DNA of 64,000 nt from Poriferisodalis sp965203655 (GCF_965203655.1 NZ_CBDBDD010000004.1:248001-312000), one strand, 5' to 3'. Positions 37,730 to 46,776 are shown, counted from the stretch's first letter. The notes: generated by a model not told the origin, from the letters alone. Numbers and translations are program-made.

Positions 37730-39334
37730 ATGGCCGAACCATCAGACATCACGGCGGCTGGGGTCACCGCGCTGGGCTCAGTCGAGGCTGAGTCGCAGGC
37801 GGGGGCCCCGGCGTCGCCGATGCTGGAGATGACCGGCATCACCAAGCGGTTCCCCGGCGTTGTCGCAAACGAGGATGTCGATCTCACGGTGCTGCCGGGA
37901 GAGGTCCACACGCTGCTGGGCGAGAATGGCGCCGGCAAGAGCACGCTGGTGAAGATCCTCTACGGCTTGTACCGCCAGGACGAGGGTGAGGTCAAGATCA
38001 ACGGCGAGCCGGTCGAGATTGCCTCGCCGGCAGCAGCGATCACTCACGGCATCGGGATGATCCACCAGCACTTCATGCTGGTGCCGACCTTGACCGTGGC
38101 TGAGAACGTCGCCCTGGGGTTGCACAGCCGACGGGGCCTGGCCGACATGGGGCCGGTGCGCGAACGACTCATGGAGGTCTCCGATCGCCATGGGCTAGCG
38201 ATCGATCCCGACGCCTACATCTGGCAGCTGGCCGTAGGAGAGCGACAGCGGGCGGAGATCCTCAAAGCCCTGTACCGCGAAGCGCAGCTGCTGGTGCTCG
38301 ACGAGCCGACCGCTGTGCTCACGCCGCCCGAAGTCGAGGACCTGTTCGCGACGCTGCGATCGCTGACCGACGAAGGCCGCGGTCTCATCTTCATCTCCCA
38401 CAAGCTCGCCGAGGTCATGGACATCTCGGATCAGATCACCGTGCTGCGCGACGGGCGCGTAGTCGGTCGCACGACGCCGTCGGAGACTTCACGCGAGGGT
38501 CTGGCGTCGATGATGGTGGGACGGGAGGTGCGACTGGGTCGTGACGTGCCCGACCAGGACACTGGTGTCGACCGTCTGGCCGTCGATGCACTGCGCGTGC
38601 GAGGCGATCGGGGGAATCTTGCGCTGGAGGACTTCTCGGTGCAGGTGGCTGCCGGCGAGATCGTGGGCATCGCCGGCGTTTCGGGCAACGGGCAGCGGGA
38701 GCTGGCCGAGGCGATCTTCGGCCTGCGGCCGATTGAGGGCGGCCGGGTGGAAGTCGCCGGTCGACCCATCGCGACCCCGACGCCCAAGTCGGTGCGCCGC
38801 CGTGGCGTGGCCTTCGTGCCCGAGGAGCGCATGCGCCACGGTGCGGTAGGCGAGCTCAACGTCTCGGAGAATCTGATGCTGGTCGAGTACGAGCATCGGC
38901 CGTATGTACGCGCCGGGCTCCTGCAGTTCGGAGCTATCGCCGAGCGGTGCAAAGACTTGGTGCGGCGATTCACGGTCAAGACACCGTCGATCACCACCCA
39001 GACGTCGCACCTGTCGGGCGGCAACATCCAGAAGGTGGTGATCGCGCGTGAGTTCTCGTCCGATGCCGAAGTGCTGATCGTGGCCCAGCCCACACGCGGC
39101 ATCGATATCGGGGCAGCCGAGTACGTGCACGAGCGTCTGCTCTCCAAGCGTGCTGCCGGTGCCGCAATCCTGCTCATCACCGAAGATCTCGACGAAGCAC
39201 TCCAGATGTCCGACCGCGTGGTCGTGCTGTACGAAGGGCGGGCCATGTGCAACTTGCCTCGCGCTGAGGCGACCACCGACCGCGTGGGGCTGCTCATGAC
39301 CGGTGTCAGCGAGGATGCCCCCGCTCCCTCCTGA
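37730..39334 (+). CDS. ABC transporter ATPase with two nucleotide-binding domains (YufO-like)
   Basis: 534 residues, two ABC domains in one chain as in sugar and nucleoside importers. The first has Walker A GENGAGKST (64-72), a Q-loop in HQHFMLVPTLTVAEN and LVLDEPTAVLTPPE as Walker B. The second has the degenerate GVSGNGQREL in place of Walker A, a signature LSGGNIQKVVIAREF and LIVAQPTRGIDIGA. It completes the BMP-type transporter. ATG at 37730 is preferred to a TTG seven codons earlier; neither has a good ribosome binding site. The four genes together form a full importer. Confidence 0.93.
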   Translation: MAEPSDITAAGVTALGSVEAESQAGAPASPMLEMTGITKRFPGVVANEDVDLTVLPGEVHTLLGENGAGKSTLVKILYGLYRQDEGEVKINGEPVEIASPAAAITHGIGMIHQHFMLVPTLTVAENVALGLHSRRGLADMGPVRERLMEVSDRHGLAIDPDAYIWQLAVGERQRAEILKALYREAQLLVLDEPTAVLTPPEVEDLFATLRSLTDEGRGLIFISHKLAEVMDISDQITVLRDGRVVGRTTPSETSREGLASMMVGREVRLGRDVPDQDTGVDRLAVDALRVRGDRGNLALEDFSVQVAAGEIVGIAGVSGNGQRELAEAIFGLRPIEGGRVEVAGRPIATPTPKSVRRRGVAFVPEERMRHGAVGELNVSENLMLVEYEHRPYVRAGLLQFGAIAERCKDLVRRFTVKTPSITTQTSHLSGGNIQKVVIAREFSSDAEVLIVAQPTRGIDIGAAEYVHERLLSKRAAGAAILLITEDLDEALQMSDRVVVLYEGRAMCNLPRAEATTDRVGLLMTGVSEDAPAPS

Positions 39335-39388
39335 GGCCACATCGCTGGACGACAGGTCGCCTCGGGCCGGGTCGAAGCGACCGAGGGT

Positions 39389-39883
39389 CTAGATGATGCA
39401 GGGCAGGTTGGGCAGCGGCGATGTGGAGTTGACCAGCTCCACCTTCTTGGCTGCCATGCGCAGACCGTCGGGCGTGCGCCGCAGGCGGTGTGTCGCCCGG
39501 CCCGCCCATAGGCGCAGGTGCCCGGTTGCCTGCACGGCGTGCTCGTAGAGCACGAAGTTGCTGCCAACCTCGAACTCATCGCCTTCCGCGCTCAGGATCT
39601 CGATGTTCGACACCACTCGGCGCATCGATGACGGCGGGTCCTGTGCGTGATGAACGCCGGTGGCGAGCTGCCGGATACGGGTGCCCAGGCGGGCCCGGTT
39701 GTCGTTGATGTAGCTGACCCGGGTGCCGGGCTCGTAGTCACCCGGGCCGAACGGCACCCAGTAGTGCATGTCGTCGGTGACCAGTGCTTCCCACTCGTCG
39801 TAGCGGGATTCGTCCGCGAGCCGAGCTTCGAGATACACGAACGCCTCGATGTCGTGACGCGTTGGTTCGTCGACGGTTGCCAT
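39389..39883 (-). CDS. Ring-hydroxylating dioxygenase small (beta) subunit
   Basis: 164 residues. DIEAFVYLEARLADESRYDEWEALV in parts, then DMHYWVPF, THRLRR and MAAKKVELVN are the aromatic-ring-hydroxylating beta-subunit pattern (NTF2-like fold). It has no redox centre and stabilises the alpha subunit hexamer. It lies 9 bp behind the alpha-subunit gene, so the two are made together. No ferredoxin or reductase gene is adjacent. Confidence 0.92.
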   Translation of the reverse strand: MATVDEPTRHDIEAFVYLEARLADESRYDEWEALVTDDMHYWVPFGPGDYEPGTRVSYINDNRARLGTRIRQLATGVHHAQDPPSSMRRVVSNIEILSAEGDEFEVGSNFVLYEHAVQATGHLRLWAGRATHRLRRTPDGLRMAAKKVELVNSTSPLPNLPCII

Positions 39884-39892
39884 CGCCGTCGC

Positions 39893-41203
39893 TCAGGCGT
39901 GGCCGTTTGGACTGTCGACCGCGACGCGGGCCATGACGTCGCGGTAGTGGTGCCAGAAGCCGCGATTGGTGGTCTCGTCGGTGATGTCGCTCCAGCGCTG
40001 GCCGTGCTCGACGTGCTCGCGTTCGATACCGCGGCTGAGGTCCGCCCAGCCGTCGTCGCCGGCAGCGGCCCCTTCGAAAGCCCGGTGCATCCGTTCGGCG
40101 ATCACCGCGTCGTCGGTCAGGAAGAACGAGGCGGGGCCCATCGCCGCCTCGGACTGCAGCACGAGCCGCTGGTTGACGCTCTCATCGGTGCCCTCGACCA
40201 GCAGGGGAGTGTGATGGTGCACCGTGACCCCCGGTGCGACCGGTTCGATCCGGGCGATGTTCATCTCCGCCAGGAACAGGTTCGGGAACACGAGCGCGTG
40301 CGGCGGGCCGTCCCACATGATCGTCTTGGCCCGGTCAGCCCCGTAGGCCCGCTCGAGCGCATCGCAGTAGTCGGCAACCTTGTCGCGCTTGGTGCCGAGC
40401 CACGCCAGCTCGGTGGAGTAGCTGCGGCGGAAGTCGAGCTCGACATGGCCTCCGTCGTAGGCACGTGTGACCGACGCTGAGGCATCCTCGCCAGTCATCA
40501 CGATCTCGTCGTAGTAGGTGTCGGGCACCGCACGCGCCATCGAGGCATGGGTGAAGTTGAGGTGATAGCCGTCGTTGTCGCTCTCGGGCCACATCTTCCA
40601 GTTCGAGTCGATCCGCTGGCCGATCCAGCCGGCCGAGAGGCGGACCCTGCCGGTGGGCGACATATTCGAGGTGCGATCGATGAGATCTGTGCCGCCTGCG
40701 CCGAGATGATCGCTGAGCGGTCCGGCGGTGCCACTGCGATTGGCGAACACGAACCCCCGGTAGTCGTCGACCTGGCCGGGCCGGTCGAGCCCCAGATCGG
40801 CGGTGTCCTTGTGGAAGCCCTTGGGCCCGGGAACGCCGAGCAGCGTGCCGTCGAGGTCGTAGGTCCAGCCGTGATAGGCGCAGCGGAAGTTGCGGTTGTT
40901 GCCGTCGTTCTGCGGGCAGAGCGTGGTGCCGCGGTGCGCGCAGCGATTTGCCACGACGCTGATCGCACCGTCACGGTTGCGCACCATGAGCACCGGCTCA
41001 GTGCCGAGGCGCCGGGAGACCCAGTCGCCGACCTCGGGAACCTCCGATTCGTGGCCCACGAAGACCCAGCCGTCGGTGAAGATGCGCTGCATCTCGTCGG
41101 CGAACACCGTGGGATCGGTGTAGAGGCTGCCGTGGATGCGGTCGTCCTGCACGAGGTATCGGTATTCGTTCGATGCCGTCGAGTTCTGCACGGTCAGTGC
41201 CAT
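39893..41203 (-). CDS. Ring-hydroxylating Rieske dioxygenase large (alpha) subunit
   Basis: 436 residues. The Rieske cluster site reads CAHRGTTL and CAYHGW (Cys-x-His, Cys-x2-His), and the mononuclear iron region NWKMWPESDNDGYHLNFTH supplies the bridging Asp and the two His ligands. It adds O2 to an aromatic ring or carries out a related oxidation or demethylation. GAGGGGG stands before the ATG. With the beta subunit it forms an alpha3beta3 type enzyme; the electron-transfer partners must be encoded elsewhere. A phytanoyl-CoA-dioxygenase-family gene lies upstream (62 bp). Confidence 0.94.
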   Translation of the reverse strand: MALTVQNSTASNEYRYLVQDDRIHGSLYTDPTVFADEMQRIFTDGWVFVGHESEVPEVGDWVSRRLGTEPVLMVRNRDGAISVVANRCAHRGTTLCPQNDGNNRNFRCAYHGWTYDLDGTLLGVPGPKGFHKDTADLGLDRPGQVDDYRGFVFANRSGTAGPLSDHLGAGGTDLIDRTSNMSPTGRVRLSAGWIGQRIDSNWKMWPESDNDGYHLNFTHASMARAVPDTYYDEIVMTGEDASASVTRAYDGGHVELDFRRSYSTELAWLGTKRDKVADYCDALERAYGADRAKTIMWDGPPHALVFPNLFLAEMNIARIEPVAPGVTVHHHTPLLVEGTDESVNQRLVLQSEAAMGPASFFLTDDAVIAERMHRAFEGAAAGDDGWADLSRGIEREHVEHGQRWSDITDETTNRGFWHHYRDVMARVAVDSPNGHA

Positions 41204-41265
41204 CGCTGTTCCCCCTCGGTGTCATCGAACGCTAGGCGCTCACGCCCAGTGGCCACTGATACCAG

Positions 41266-42102
41266 CTAAATGCCGGGTGTGCGGTAGCCGTCGCGCCGCC
41301 ACAGGATGGGGAAGTGGTTCTCGTCCATCTCGTCGTCGGCGAGCCGCGCATAGCGGGCGTAGATCGGGCCGTTGCCCTCGCCGAAGCCAGCCCGGTCGAA
41401 CCGGGCCTCGCTGGAGGCGCAGTGCAGTACGAGCGCACGCCGGTGCCGATCGGACTCATTCGGCCCCGACCCGTGCCAAGTCCAGCCGTGATGGAACGAT
41501 CCGCCCCCGGCGGGAACTTCCACCGGCGCGATGTCGAGTTCCGCGCTCGCGGTGTCGGCCGCAGCCGTGACGGTGGCCCGGTAATCCTCGGGCGCATGGA
41601 ACTCGCCCATCTGGTCGCCGCTGCTGGGCCACCGGTGCGATCCCCGTGCGATCTCCATCGTGCCGCCGCCGGCCACCGTGTCGTCGAGTGCGATCCAGCA
41701 CGAGAACATCTCGGTCGGCCTGTACCAGGCCAGGTAGGCGTTGTCTCGATGGAAACCGACAGAACGGGCGCCGGGAGGCTTCCACAGCACGTTGTCCTGG
41801 ATGATGCGGGCGCCAGGCCAGCCGGCCAGCGTGGCCACGGCCTCGCCGAACCTGGCGTCGAGCACCGTCGAGGCAATCAGCCGGTCAGCCTTCCAACCGT
41901 TGCAGATCTGCCGTGTCAGCGTCAGATCGTCGCGGCCCGAGAGCCAGTTGACCTCATCTGGGGAAATGCCGGTCTCGAAGTCGCCGCAGAACAGCCGCTC
42001 GAACCGCTCCCTGAGCGGCTCGATCAGCTCGGGGTCGATCAGCGAATCAACCGTGACGAAGCCATCGGCGTTGAACGACTCCACATCGCCGGCCGTGAGC
42101 AT
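41266..42102 (-). CDS. Phytanoyl-CoA dioxygenase (PhyH) family 2-oxoglutarate/Fe(II) oxygenase
   Basis: 278 residues. His118 and Asp120 (GFHRDNAYLAW) begin the iron triad and the later FHHGWTWHGSGPN with RHRR gives the distal His and the 2-oxoglutarate Arg. ALDDTVAGGGTMEIARGSHRW is the typical middle segment. It hydroxylates an unactivated carbon. It precedes the Rieske pair in the same direction and may prepare or modify its substrate. It starts in a 67-bp divergent gap shared with the nitroreductase gene. It is only distantly like the PhyH protein at 21175. Confidence 0.92.
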   Translation of the reverse strand: MLTAGDVESFNADGFVTVDSLIDPELIEPLRERFERLFCGDFETGISPDEVNWLSGRDDLTLTRQICNGWKADRLIASTVLDARFGEAVATLAGWPGARIIQDNVLWKPPGARSVGFHRDNAYLAWYRPTEMFSCWIALDDTVAGGGTMEIARGSHRWPSSGDQMGEFHAPEDYRATVTAAADTASAELDIAPVEVPAGGGSFHHGWTWHGSGPNESDRHRRALVLHCASSEARFDRAGFGEGNGPIYARYARLADDEMDENHFPILWRRDGYRTPGI

Positions 42103-42169
42103 CTTCCCAAGCTAGTTCCGGCACGTCGCCGTACTCTCGAAGGGCGCATCACGAAGGGATCGAAGTGAC

Positions 42170-43075
42170 ATGACGGCTGAGCCGGCCTTTGCACCGGGCA
42201 CGCCCGGATACCAGGCGATCGTGGATCACGCGCTGATGACGACGCGGGGCGTCCGTCAGCGCCTCGACTTCGACCGGGAAGTTGATGATCAGGTCATCCT
42301 CGACTGCATCGATGTGGCCGAACAGGCACCGACGGGAGGCAACAACGGCAGCCGCCGGTGGATGATCATCAGGGATCAGCAGACCAAGGATCGGATGGCC
42401 GAGCTGTACCTGTCGGCCGGCGTCGATTGGGTCATCGAGACAGCGAAGCGCCTGGAAGGCAGCGGTCACCAGAACGAACGGCTGATGGCGGGCGCACGTC
42501 ACCTCGGCGAGAACATCGCCAGGACGCCGGCGCTCGTCATCCCGACGATTCTCGGGTGCCATGACGGGAGCGGACGGCCCGGGCTGTTCGACTCGGTGAT
42601 CCAGTCGGCCTGGAGCTTCATGGTCGCGCTGCGGAGCAGGGGCCTGGGGACCGTCTGGACCACGATGTACCTCAACGAGGCGCCCGCGGTCGCCGAACTG
42701 CTGGAACTGCCAGACCACGTGACCCAGATCTGCCTGTTCCCGGTGGCCTATACGATCGGCACCGAATTCAAACCGACGTCGCGGCGCTACCCGGCCTCCG
42801 ACATCGCCTACTTCGACCGTTATGGGCGTACCAAGACGCCCACCGGGCCGGGCGTCGTGGATGAGGTCGATCTCAAGGCCAAGCCTGACGCCGTTCGGAC
42901 CGCCATCGAATCGCTCGACACGCCTTCCGAGCGCTGGCGTTTCGACGTCGAGCAGGTGCCCGGCGGCAGTCGGTTGCGCCTGCACGCCCCGGTCGATTCT
43001 GGCGGCGACCCATCGGCGACGCTGGCCGAGGTGCGACAAACGCTCGACGCGCTGGCTCAGCAGTTCAAGAGCTAG
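42170..43075 (+). CDS. Nitroreductase family FMN protein with C-terminal extension
   Basis: 301 residues; an FMN nitroreductase domain covers about 20-225: TTRGVRQRLDF with the first FMN-phosphate Arg, CIDVAEQAPTGGNN, and SRGLGTVWTTMY. The last 75 or so residues (from DLKAKPDAVRTAIE) are an added alpha/beta piece not found in standard members. Family enzymes reduce nitro groups, quinones, enones or dehalogenate rings with NAD(P)H. It is alone on the plus strand between two minus-strand groups. Confidence 0.88.
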   Translation: MTAEPAFAPGTPGYQAIVDHALMTTRGVRQRLDFDREVDDQVILDCIDVAEQAPTGGNNGSRRWMIIRDQQTKDRMAELYLSAGVDWVIETAKRLEGSGHQNERLMAGARHLGENIARTPALVIPTILGCHDGSGRPGLFDSVIQSAWSFMVALRSRGLGTVWTTMYLNEAPAVAELLELPDHVTQICLFPVAYTIGTEFKPTSRRYPASDIAYFDRYGRTKTPTGPGVVDEVDLKAKPDAVRTAIESLDTPSERWRFDVEQVPGGSRLRLHAPVDSGGDPSATLAEVRQTLDALAQQFKS

Positions 43076-43089
43076 CTCATCCGCCGTAT

Positions 43090-43156
43090 CTGATGTTCAG
43101 GATGTCCTAAGACATCCGCTGTGCCTGATGTTCAGGATGTCTTACGACATCCTGAA
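43090..43156. terminator. Tandem hairpins, 35-bp repeat, between convergent genes
   Basis: A unit of about 28 bases occurs twice with a 35-base period (from 43090 and from 43125; one mismatch over the first 27-28). Each copy forms a hairpin: GGATGTC/GACATCC over CTAA (43100-43117), and the stronger TTCAGGATGTC/GACATCCTGAA over TTAC (43131-43156), 11 perfect pairs. The second hairpin contains the last codons and the TAA of the minus-strand acyl-CoA dehydrogenase, so the first copy looks like a duplication of that gene end. The place, where plus and minus genes converge, fits a two-way terminator. Confidence 0.65.
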
Positions 43157-44380
43157 GTCGGGGTCGTGGCGGCGGAGCTCGCGGCGGGCGATGGTCATCT
43201 TGTGGACCTCGTCGGGGCCGTCGGCGATCCGCAGCGTCCGCATCTGGGCGTACATCTCGGCCAGCGGGAAGAACTGGGTGACGCCGCCGGCGCCGTGCAC
43301 CTGGATGGCCCGATCGATGATCTTCAGCGCCATGTTGGGCACCACCACCTTGATGCCGGAGATCTCCTGCGCGGCGGCCTTGTTGCCGATGGTGTCCATC
43401 AGATGTGCCACATGCAGCACATACTCGCGGGCCTGGTCGATCTCGATGCGAGCCTCGGCGATCCAGTCCTGGATGAGGCCTTGCTGGGCAACCGACTTGC
43501 CGAAAGTATGGCGTTCGAGCGCCCGCTTGCACATGTACTCGAGTGCCCGTTCGGCCACGCCGATGGAGCGCATGCAGTGGTGGATGCGGCCGGGGCCGAG
43601 GCGCGCCTGGCTGATGGCGAAGCCCTCGCCCTCGCCTCCCAGGATGTGGTCCTCGGGCACACGCACGTTCTCGTACACCAGCTCGGGGTGACCGCCCCGG
43701 TGGTGGTAGCCGAACACCAGCGGGTCGCGCTCCACCGTGATGCCCTCGGCGTCGCGGGGCACCACGATCATCGACTGCTGGCGATGGCGCGGCCCGTCGG
43801 GGTCGTTCTTGCCCATCACGATGAGCACCTTGCACTCGGGCCGCAGCGCGTTCGAGGAGAACCACTTGCGCCCGTTCAGGACGTACTCGTCGCCGTCCTT
43901 GTCGATCCGCAGGCGGATGTTGGAGGCATCCGAGCTGGCGACCTCCGGCTCGGTCATGGAAAAGGTTGAGCGGAACTCTCCCTCCAGCAGCGGTGCCAGA
44001 TACTGCTGCTTGACCCGCTCGGAGCCGTACAGGTTCAGGATCTCCATGTTGCCGGTGTCAGGCGCCGCGCAGTTCAGCGCTTCGGAGCTGAACGACACCT
44101 TGCCGAGCTCTTCGGAGATCGGTGAGTAGTCGAGGTTGGAGAGCTTGGTGCCGGGGGCCTGCGGGTCGAGGTGGGGGATGAACAGGTTCCACAGGCCACG
44201 CTCGCGTGCCGCCGCCTTGAGCTTCTCCATGATCGCCGGGGTGGCGTGCACTTGCCCGGCGGCTACGAGCTCTTCGTACTGCTCGTTGTACTCCTCCTCG
44301 TTGGGATAGATGTGGTCGTCCATGAACGACTTGACGGCCTCCTGCATCTCGAGGCCCTTGTCGGTGTAGGCGTGCGCCAT
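43142..44380 (-). CDS. Acyl-CoA dehydrogenase (ACAD10/11-like type)
   Basis: 412 residues. FSMTEPEVASSDASNI is the FAD/substrate motif, HHCMRSIGVAERALEYM the middle helix, and HGAGGVTQFFPLAEMY with LRIADGPDEVHKM the C-terminal signature. The usual YEGTSEIQ with its FAD contact is replaced by ADGPDEVHK, and the catalytic base should be an Asp, as in the ACAD10/11 branch. It oxidises an acyl-CoA to the enoyl-CoA, passing electrons to ETF. Its last codons lie in a hairpin repeat. Confidence 0.93.
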   Translation of the reverse strand: MAHAYTDKGLEMQEAVKSFMDDHIYPNEEEYNEQYEELVAAGQVHATPAIMEKLKAAARERGLWNLFIPHLDPQAPGTKLSNLDYSPISEELGKVSFSSEALNCAAPDTGNMEILNLYGSERVKQQYLAPLLEGEFRSTFSMTEPEVASSDASNIRLRIDKDGDEYVLNGRKWFSSNALRPECKVLIVMGKNDPDGPRHRQQSMIVVPRDAEGITVERDPLVFGYHHRGGHPELVYENVRVPEDHILGGEGEGFAISQARLGPGRIHHCMRSIGVAERALEYMCKRALERHTFGKSVAQQGLIQDWIAEARIEIDQAREYVLHVAHLMDTIGNKAAAQEISGIKVVVPNMALKIIDRAIQVHGAGGVTQFFPLAEMYAQMRTLRIADGPDEVHKMTIARRELRRHDPDFRMS

Positions 44381-44409
44381 GTCGGTGCTCCCATTTCGTC
44401 GGTGAGGTG

Positions 44410-44465
44410 GGGCTAGCTCGGCACCCTGCTGTGAGCGGGCGCCACTGCGCCCCGAAAGCTAGCCC
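44410..44465. promoter_or_regulatory. Nested inverted repeats upstream of the acyl-CoA dehydrogenase
   Basis: An outer perfect 9-bp repeat, GGGCTAGCT (44410-44418) and AGCTAGCCC (44457-44465), encloses an inner perfect hairpin GGGCGC-CACT-GCGCCC (44437-44452). The element lies in the 147-bp gap between the SDR end (44528) and the acyl-CoA dehydrogenase start (44380), both on the minus strand. It could be the SDR terminator, or a leader structure controlling the dehydrogenase. Confidence 0.45.
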
Positions 44466-44527
44466 GCGGACGTACGACGTTTCAGTGCCGCGGCAGGTGG
44501 CGAACCTTGCCGTCGATCACTGCCGGC

Positions 44528-45319
44528 TCAGACGTGTGTGCCGACGCCGCCGTCGATCGTCAGGCAGGTGCCATTGATGTAGTTGGCCGCACTCGACGCC
44601 AGGAAGACCACGCCGGCTGCGACCTCCTCCGCCGTGCCGTATCGCCCTTGGGGCACGCCGGTGGAGTTCTGGGCGAAGATCGCCTCGGCGTCGGTGTTGT
44701 TCGCTTCGGCGATCTCGGCGGCCGCCCGTTCCCACATGTCGGTGCGGATGAGCCCGGGGATGACGGTGTTGGTGAGCACGTTGTCGGCGCCGTACTTGCC
44801 CGCCAGCGCCTTGGCGGTGGCCACCATGGCCGCCTTGGTGGCGGCGTAGTCGATGAGCGCTGCGTTGGGGGAGAATGCAGCGCCGGTCGCGATCATGATG
44901 ACCCGGCCCCATTTCTGCTTGCGCATGTGTGGCAGGCAGAACCGCGTGCAGCGCACGGCCGACATGAGGTTGAGCTGGTGCAGGTCAGTCCAGTCGTCGT
45001 CGGACATGTACAGGAAGTTGCGCGACGGTGAGGCACCCACGTTGTTGACGAGGATGTCCGCGGGCCCCACCTCGGCCGTGGCGGCCTCCAGAAATGCCTG
45101 CGTGGCGTCGGCATCGGACATGTCCGCGGTGTAGCCCCGGGCCGAACCCGAACCCGACTGGGGCGAGTAGGCAGCCAAGGCGTCTACCGCCTCGGTGCCG
45201 CGGGCACAGAACGCCACGGTGGCACCGTGGTCGGCGAGCAGCCTGACCGACGCCTCGCCGATGCCCTTGCTGGCGCCGGTGACCAGCGCCGTACGTCCGG
45301 TCAGGTCCAAATCGAGCAT
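44528..45319 (-). CDS. Short-chain dehydrogenase/reductase with unusual catalytic Ser position
   Basis: 263 residues. TGASKGIG (14-21), NNVG (92-95), Tyr158 and Lys162 (YAATK) and the C-terminal NGTCLTIDGG are standard. The place of the catalytic Ser reads IMIATGAAF, so Thr145 or a neighbour replaces it. SGSGS-rich insertion near 55-60 is small. It stands upstream of the acyl-CoA dehydrogenase, which would fit a 3-hydroxyacyl-CoA or similar alcohol oxidation, by inference. Confidence 0.9.
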   Translation of the reverse strand: MLDLDLTGRTALVTGASKGIGEASVRLLADHGATVAFCARGTEAVDALAAYSPQSGSGSARGYTADMSDADATQAFLEAATAEVGPADILVNNVGASPSRNFLYMSDDDWTDLHQLNLMSAVRCTRFCLPHMRKQKWGRVIMIATGAAFSPNAALIDYAATKAAMVATAKALAGKYGADNVLTNTVIPGLIRTDMWERAAAEIAEANNTDAEAIFAQNSTGVPQGRYGTAEEVAAGVVFLASSAANYINGTCLTIDGGVGTHV

Positions 45320-45339
45320 GGTCTTCTCCCATCGGTGAC

Positions 45340-45357
45340 ATCGCCAATGAGGGCGAT
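45340..45357. terminator. Small hairpin between LLM and SDR genes
   Basis: ATCGCC and GGCGAT pair over AATGAG in the 46-bp gap between the LLM stop (45366) and the SDR start (45319), both minus strand. It may be a weak terminator; six pairs is little evidence. Confidence 0.25.
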
Positions 45358-45365
45358 TCAGTGTG

Positions 45366-46538
45366 TCAGTCGGCAGCGGCTAGGGCAGTCTCGGCGGAGC
45401 TGTCAGCGTCCTCGCTGTGGCTTGAGGCCGCATCGAGTTCGGCGACGCCCTGCTTGATCCGGGGAATGAGCTCGCGGCCGAAGTCGACGGCGTCGTTGAA
45501 CGGGTCGAAGCCCCGGATCAGCACGTAACCCACATCGCTCACGCCGCCGTCAGCCGGTATCCCGAGCCGGTAGTAGCGCAGGATTGCGTCGGCCACTTGC
45601 TCAGGCGTGCCGACGAGGCACGAGGTGTTGCCGGGAGCGCCGGTGGCTTCGGCGATCTTGAGCCACAGTCGCTCGTCGTGTACGTCGCTCGCAGCGGCAT
45701 AGCCCAGCATCCGCTCGCCCCCGTGGTCGTATGGCTTGCCGCGGTGACTGCCTGCCACCGTCAGCTTGTCGGTGCCGGCGGCCTCGATGCCACTCAGGAT
45801 GCGATGGGCCCGGTCCCAGGCCTCGCCTTCGGTGTCGCCGAGGATGGGTCGGACGCTGATCGAGAAACGCGGCGTGCGCCCGTAGGAAGCGGCCCGGCGG
45901 CGGAAGTCGTCGAACCGCTCGGCCACCGCGGCGCGTGGCTCCGCGTAGATGGCGTACACGTCGCAGCGCTGCGCTCCCATCTCCAGCGCTTCTTCGCTGG
46001 AGCCCCCGAAGAAGACGGGCGGCGACGGCTGCTGCAGCGGCTGGACATCTGCACGCACGTTGCTGAACCGGTAGTACGGCCCGTCGTGGTCGAACGGCTC
46101 GGTTGAGGTCCAGGTGCGGCGCATCACGTCGATGTACTCGCCGGCACGGGCATAGCGCTCGGCCTTCGGCAGGTAGTCGCCGTCGCGCTGATTGTCCTTG
46201 TCGCTGGCCCCGGCGATGATGTGCAGTGCGAAGCGCCCGCCACTGAGCTGGTCGAATGTGGCCGCCTTGCGCGCCGCCAGCGTGGGGGCCACGAAGCCTG
46301 GCCGGTGTGCCACGAGGTAGCCGAGCCGCTCGGTCACCGAGGCTGCGTGGGTGGCGACCGACCATCCGTCGGCCGAGGTGGAGGTGTAGCCCACCAGCAC
46401 TAGGTCGAAGCTGGCCTCGTCGTGCGCACGGCTGAAGTCCTCGAGGAACTGGCGAGACAGCCCGCCCTCGATGACGTGCACAGTCGAGTCGTCCTTGGGC
46501 GGCGACACGCCGATCATCCCGATGACATCGAGCGGCAC
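45366..46538 (-). CDS. LLM class flavin monooxygenase, SsuD/alkanesulfonate-like
   Basis: 390 residues. TSTSADGWSVATHAASVTERLGYLVAHRPGFVAPTLAARKAATFDQLSGGRF, in pieces, follows alkanesulfonate monooxygenase SsuD, including LHIIAGASDKDNQRDGDYL. SsuD-like enzymes use FMNH2 and O2 to split C-S bonds or oxidise amines. No flavin reductase gene is next to it. The GTG at 46538 is preceded closely by GTGGAGGC. It shares a 238-bp divergent region with the P450 gene. Confidence 0.9.
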   Translation of the reverse strand: MPLDVIGMIGVSPPKDDSTVHVIEGGLSRQFLEDFSRAHDEASFDLVLVGYTSTSADGWSVATHAASVTERLGYLVAHRPGFVAPTLAARKAATFDQLSGGRFALHIIAGASDKDNQRDGDYLPKAERYARAGEYIDVMRRTWTSTEPFDHDGPYYRFSNVRADVQPLQQPSPPVFFGGSSEEALEMGAQRCDVYAIYAEPRAAVAERFDDFRRRAASYGRTPRFSISVRPILGDTEGEAWDRAHRILSGIEAAGTDKLTVAGSHRGKPYDHGGERMLGYAAASDVHDERLWLKIAEATGAPGNTSCLVGTPEQVADAILRYYRLGIPADGGVSDVGYVLIRGFDPFNDAVDFGRELIPRIKQGVAELDAASSHSEDADSSAETALAAAD

Positions 46539-46776
46539 GCCTCCACGGTACGCGCCGTGCCGAATCGACGCTGCGGCCCTGCGTCGTGCCGACCCGATGC
46601 AGTGCCGCGCGTCGTGCCGCGCTTACGCAGGAGCTGTACGCAGTGACCGTCGCCCGGGAACTCCGGCGCAGGGAACCGCGAGCGGAATACCATCGATACC
46701 CGTGCGGATCGCTGGCTGCGTCCGTGCGTACCGTCACGAATCCGCGGCAGTTGCCAGGAGTGGAGCGCCGACCGAC
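46539..46776. promoter_or_regulatory. Divergent intergenic region between LLM and P450 genes
   Basis: 238 bp with no credible gene. It should hold promoters for both directions. An 11-base direct repeat GCGTCGTGCCG occurs at 46581-46591 and 46609-46619, 28 bp apart, a possible pair of binding sites on nearly the same helix face count; no -35/-10 is recognisable. CCAGGAGTGGAG near the end gives the P450 ribosome binding site. Confidence 0.3.

Noticed and set aside
39355..39382. GGTCGC/GCGACC pairing between the ABC ATPase gene and the Rieske beta-subunit gene as terminator
   Set aside because: Only six pairs over a 16-base loop and no U-run; too weak to call.
41247..41258. 12-bp palindrome CAGTGGCCACTG ahead of the Rieske alpha-subunit gene
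   Set aside because: Well placed, but one short palindrome is not above chance in this window.
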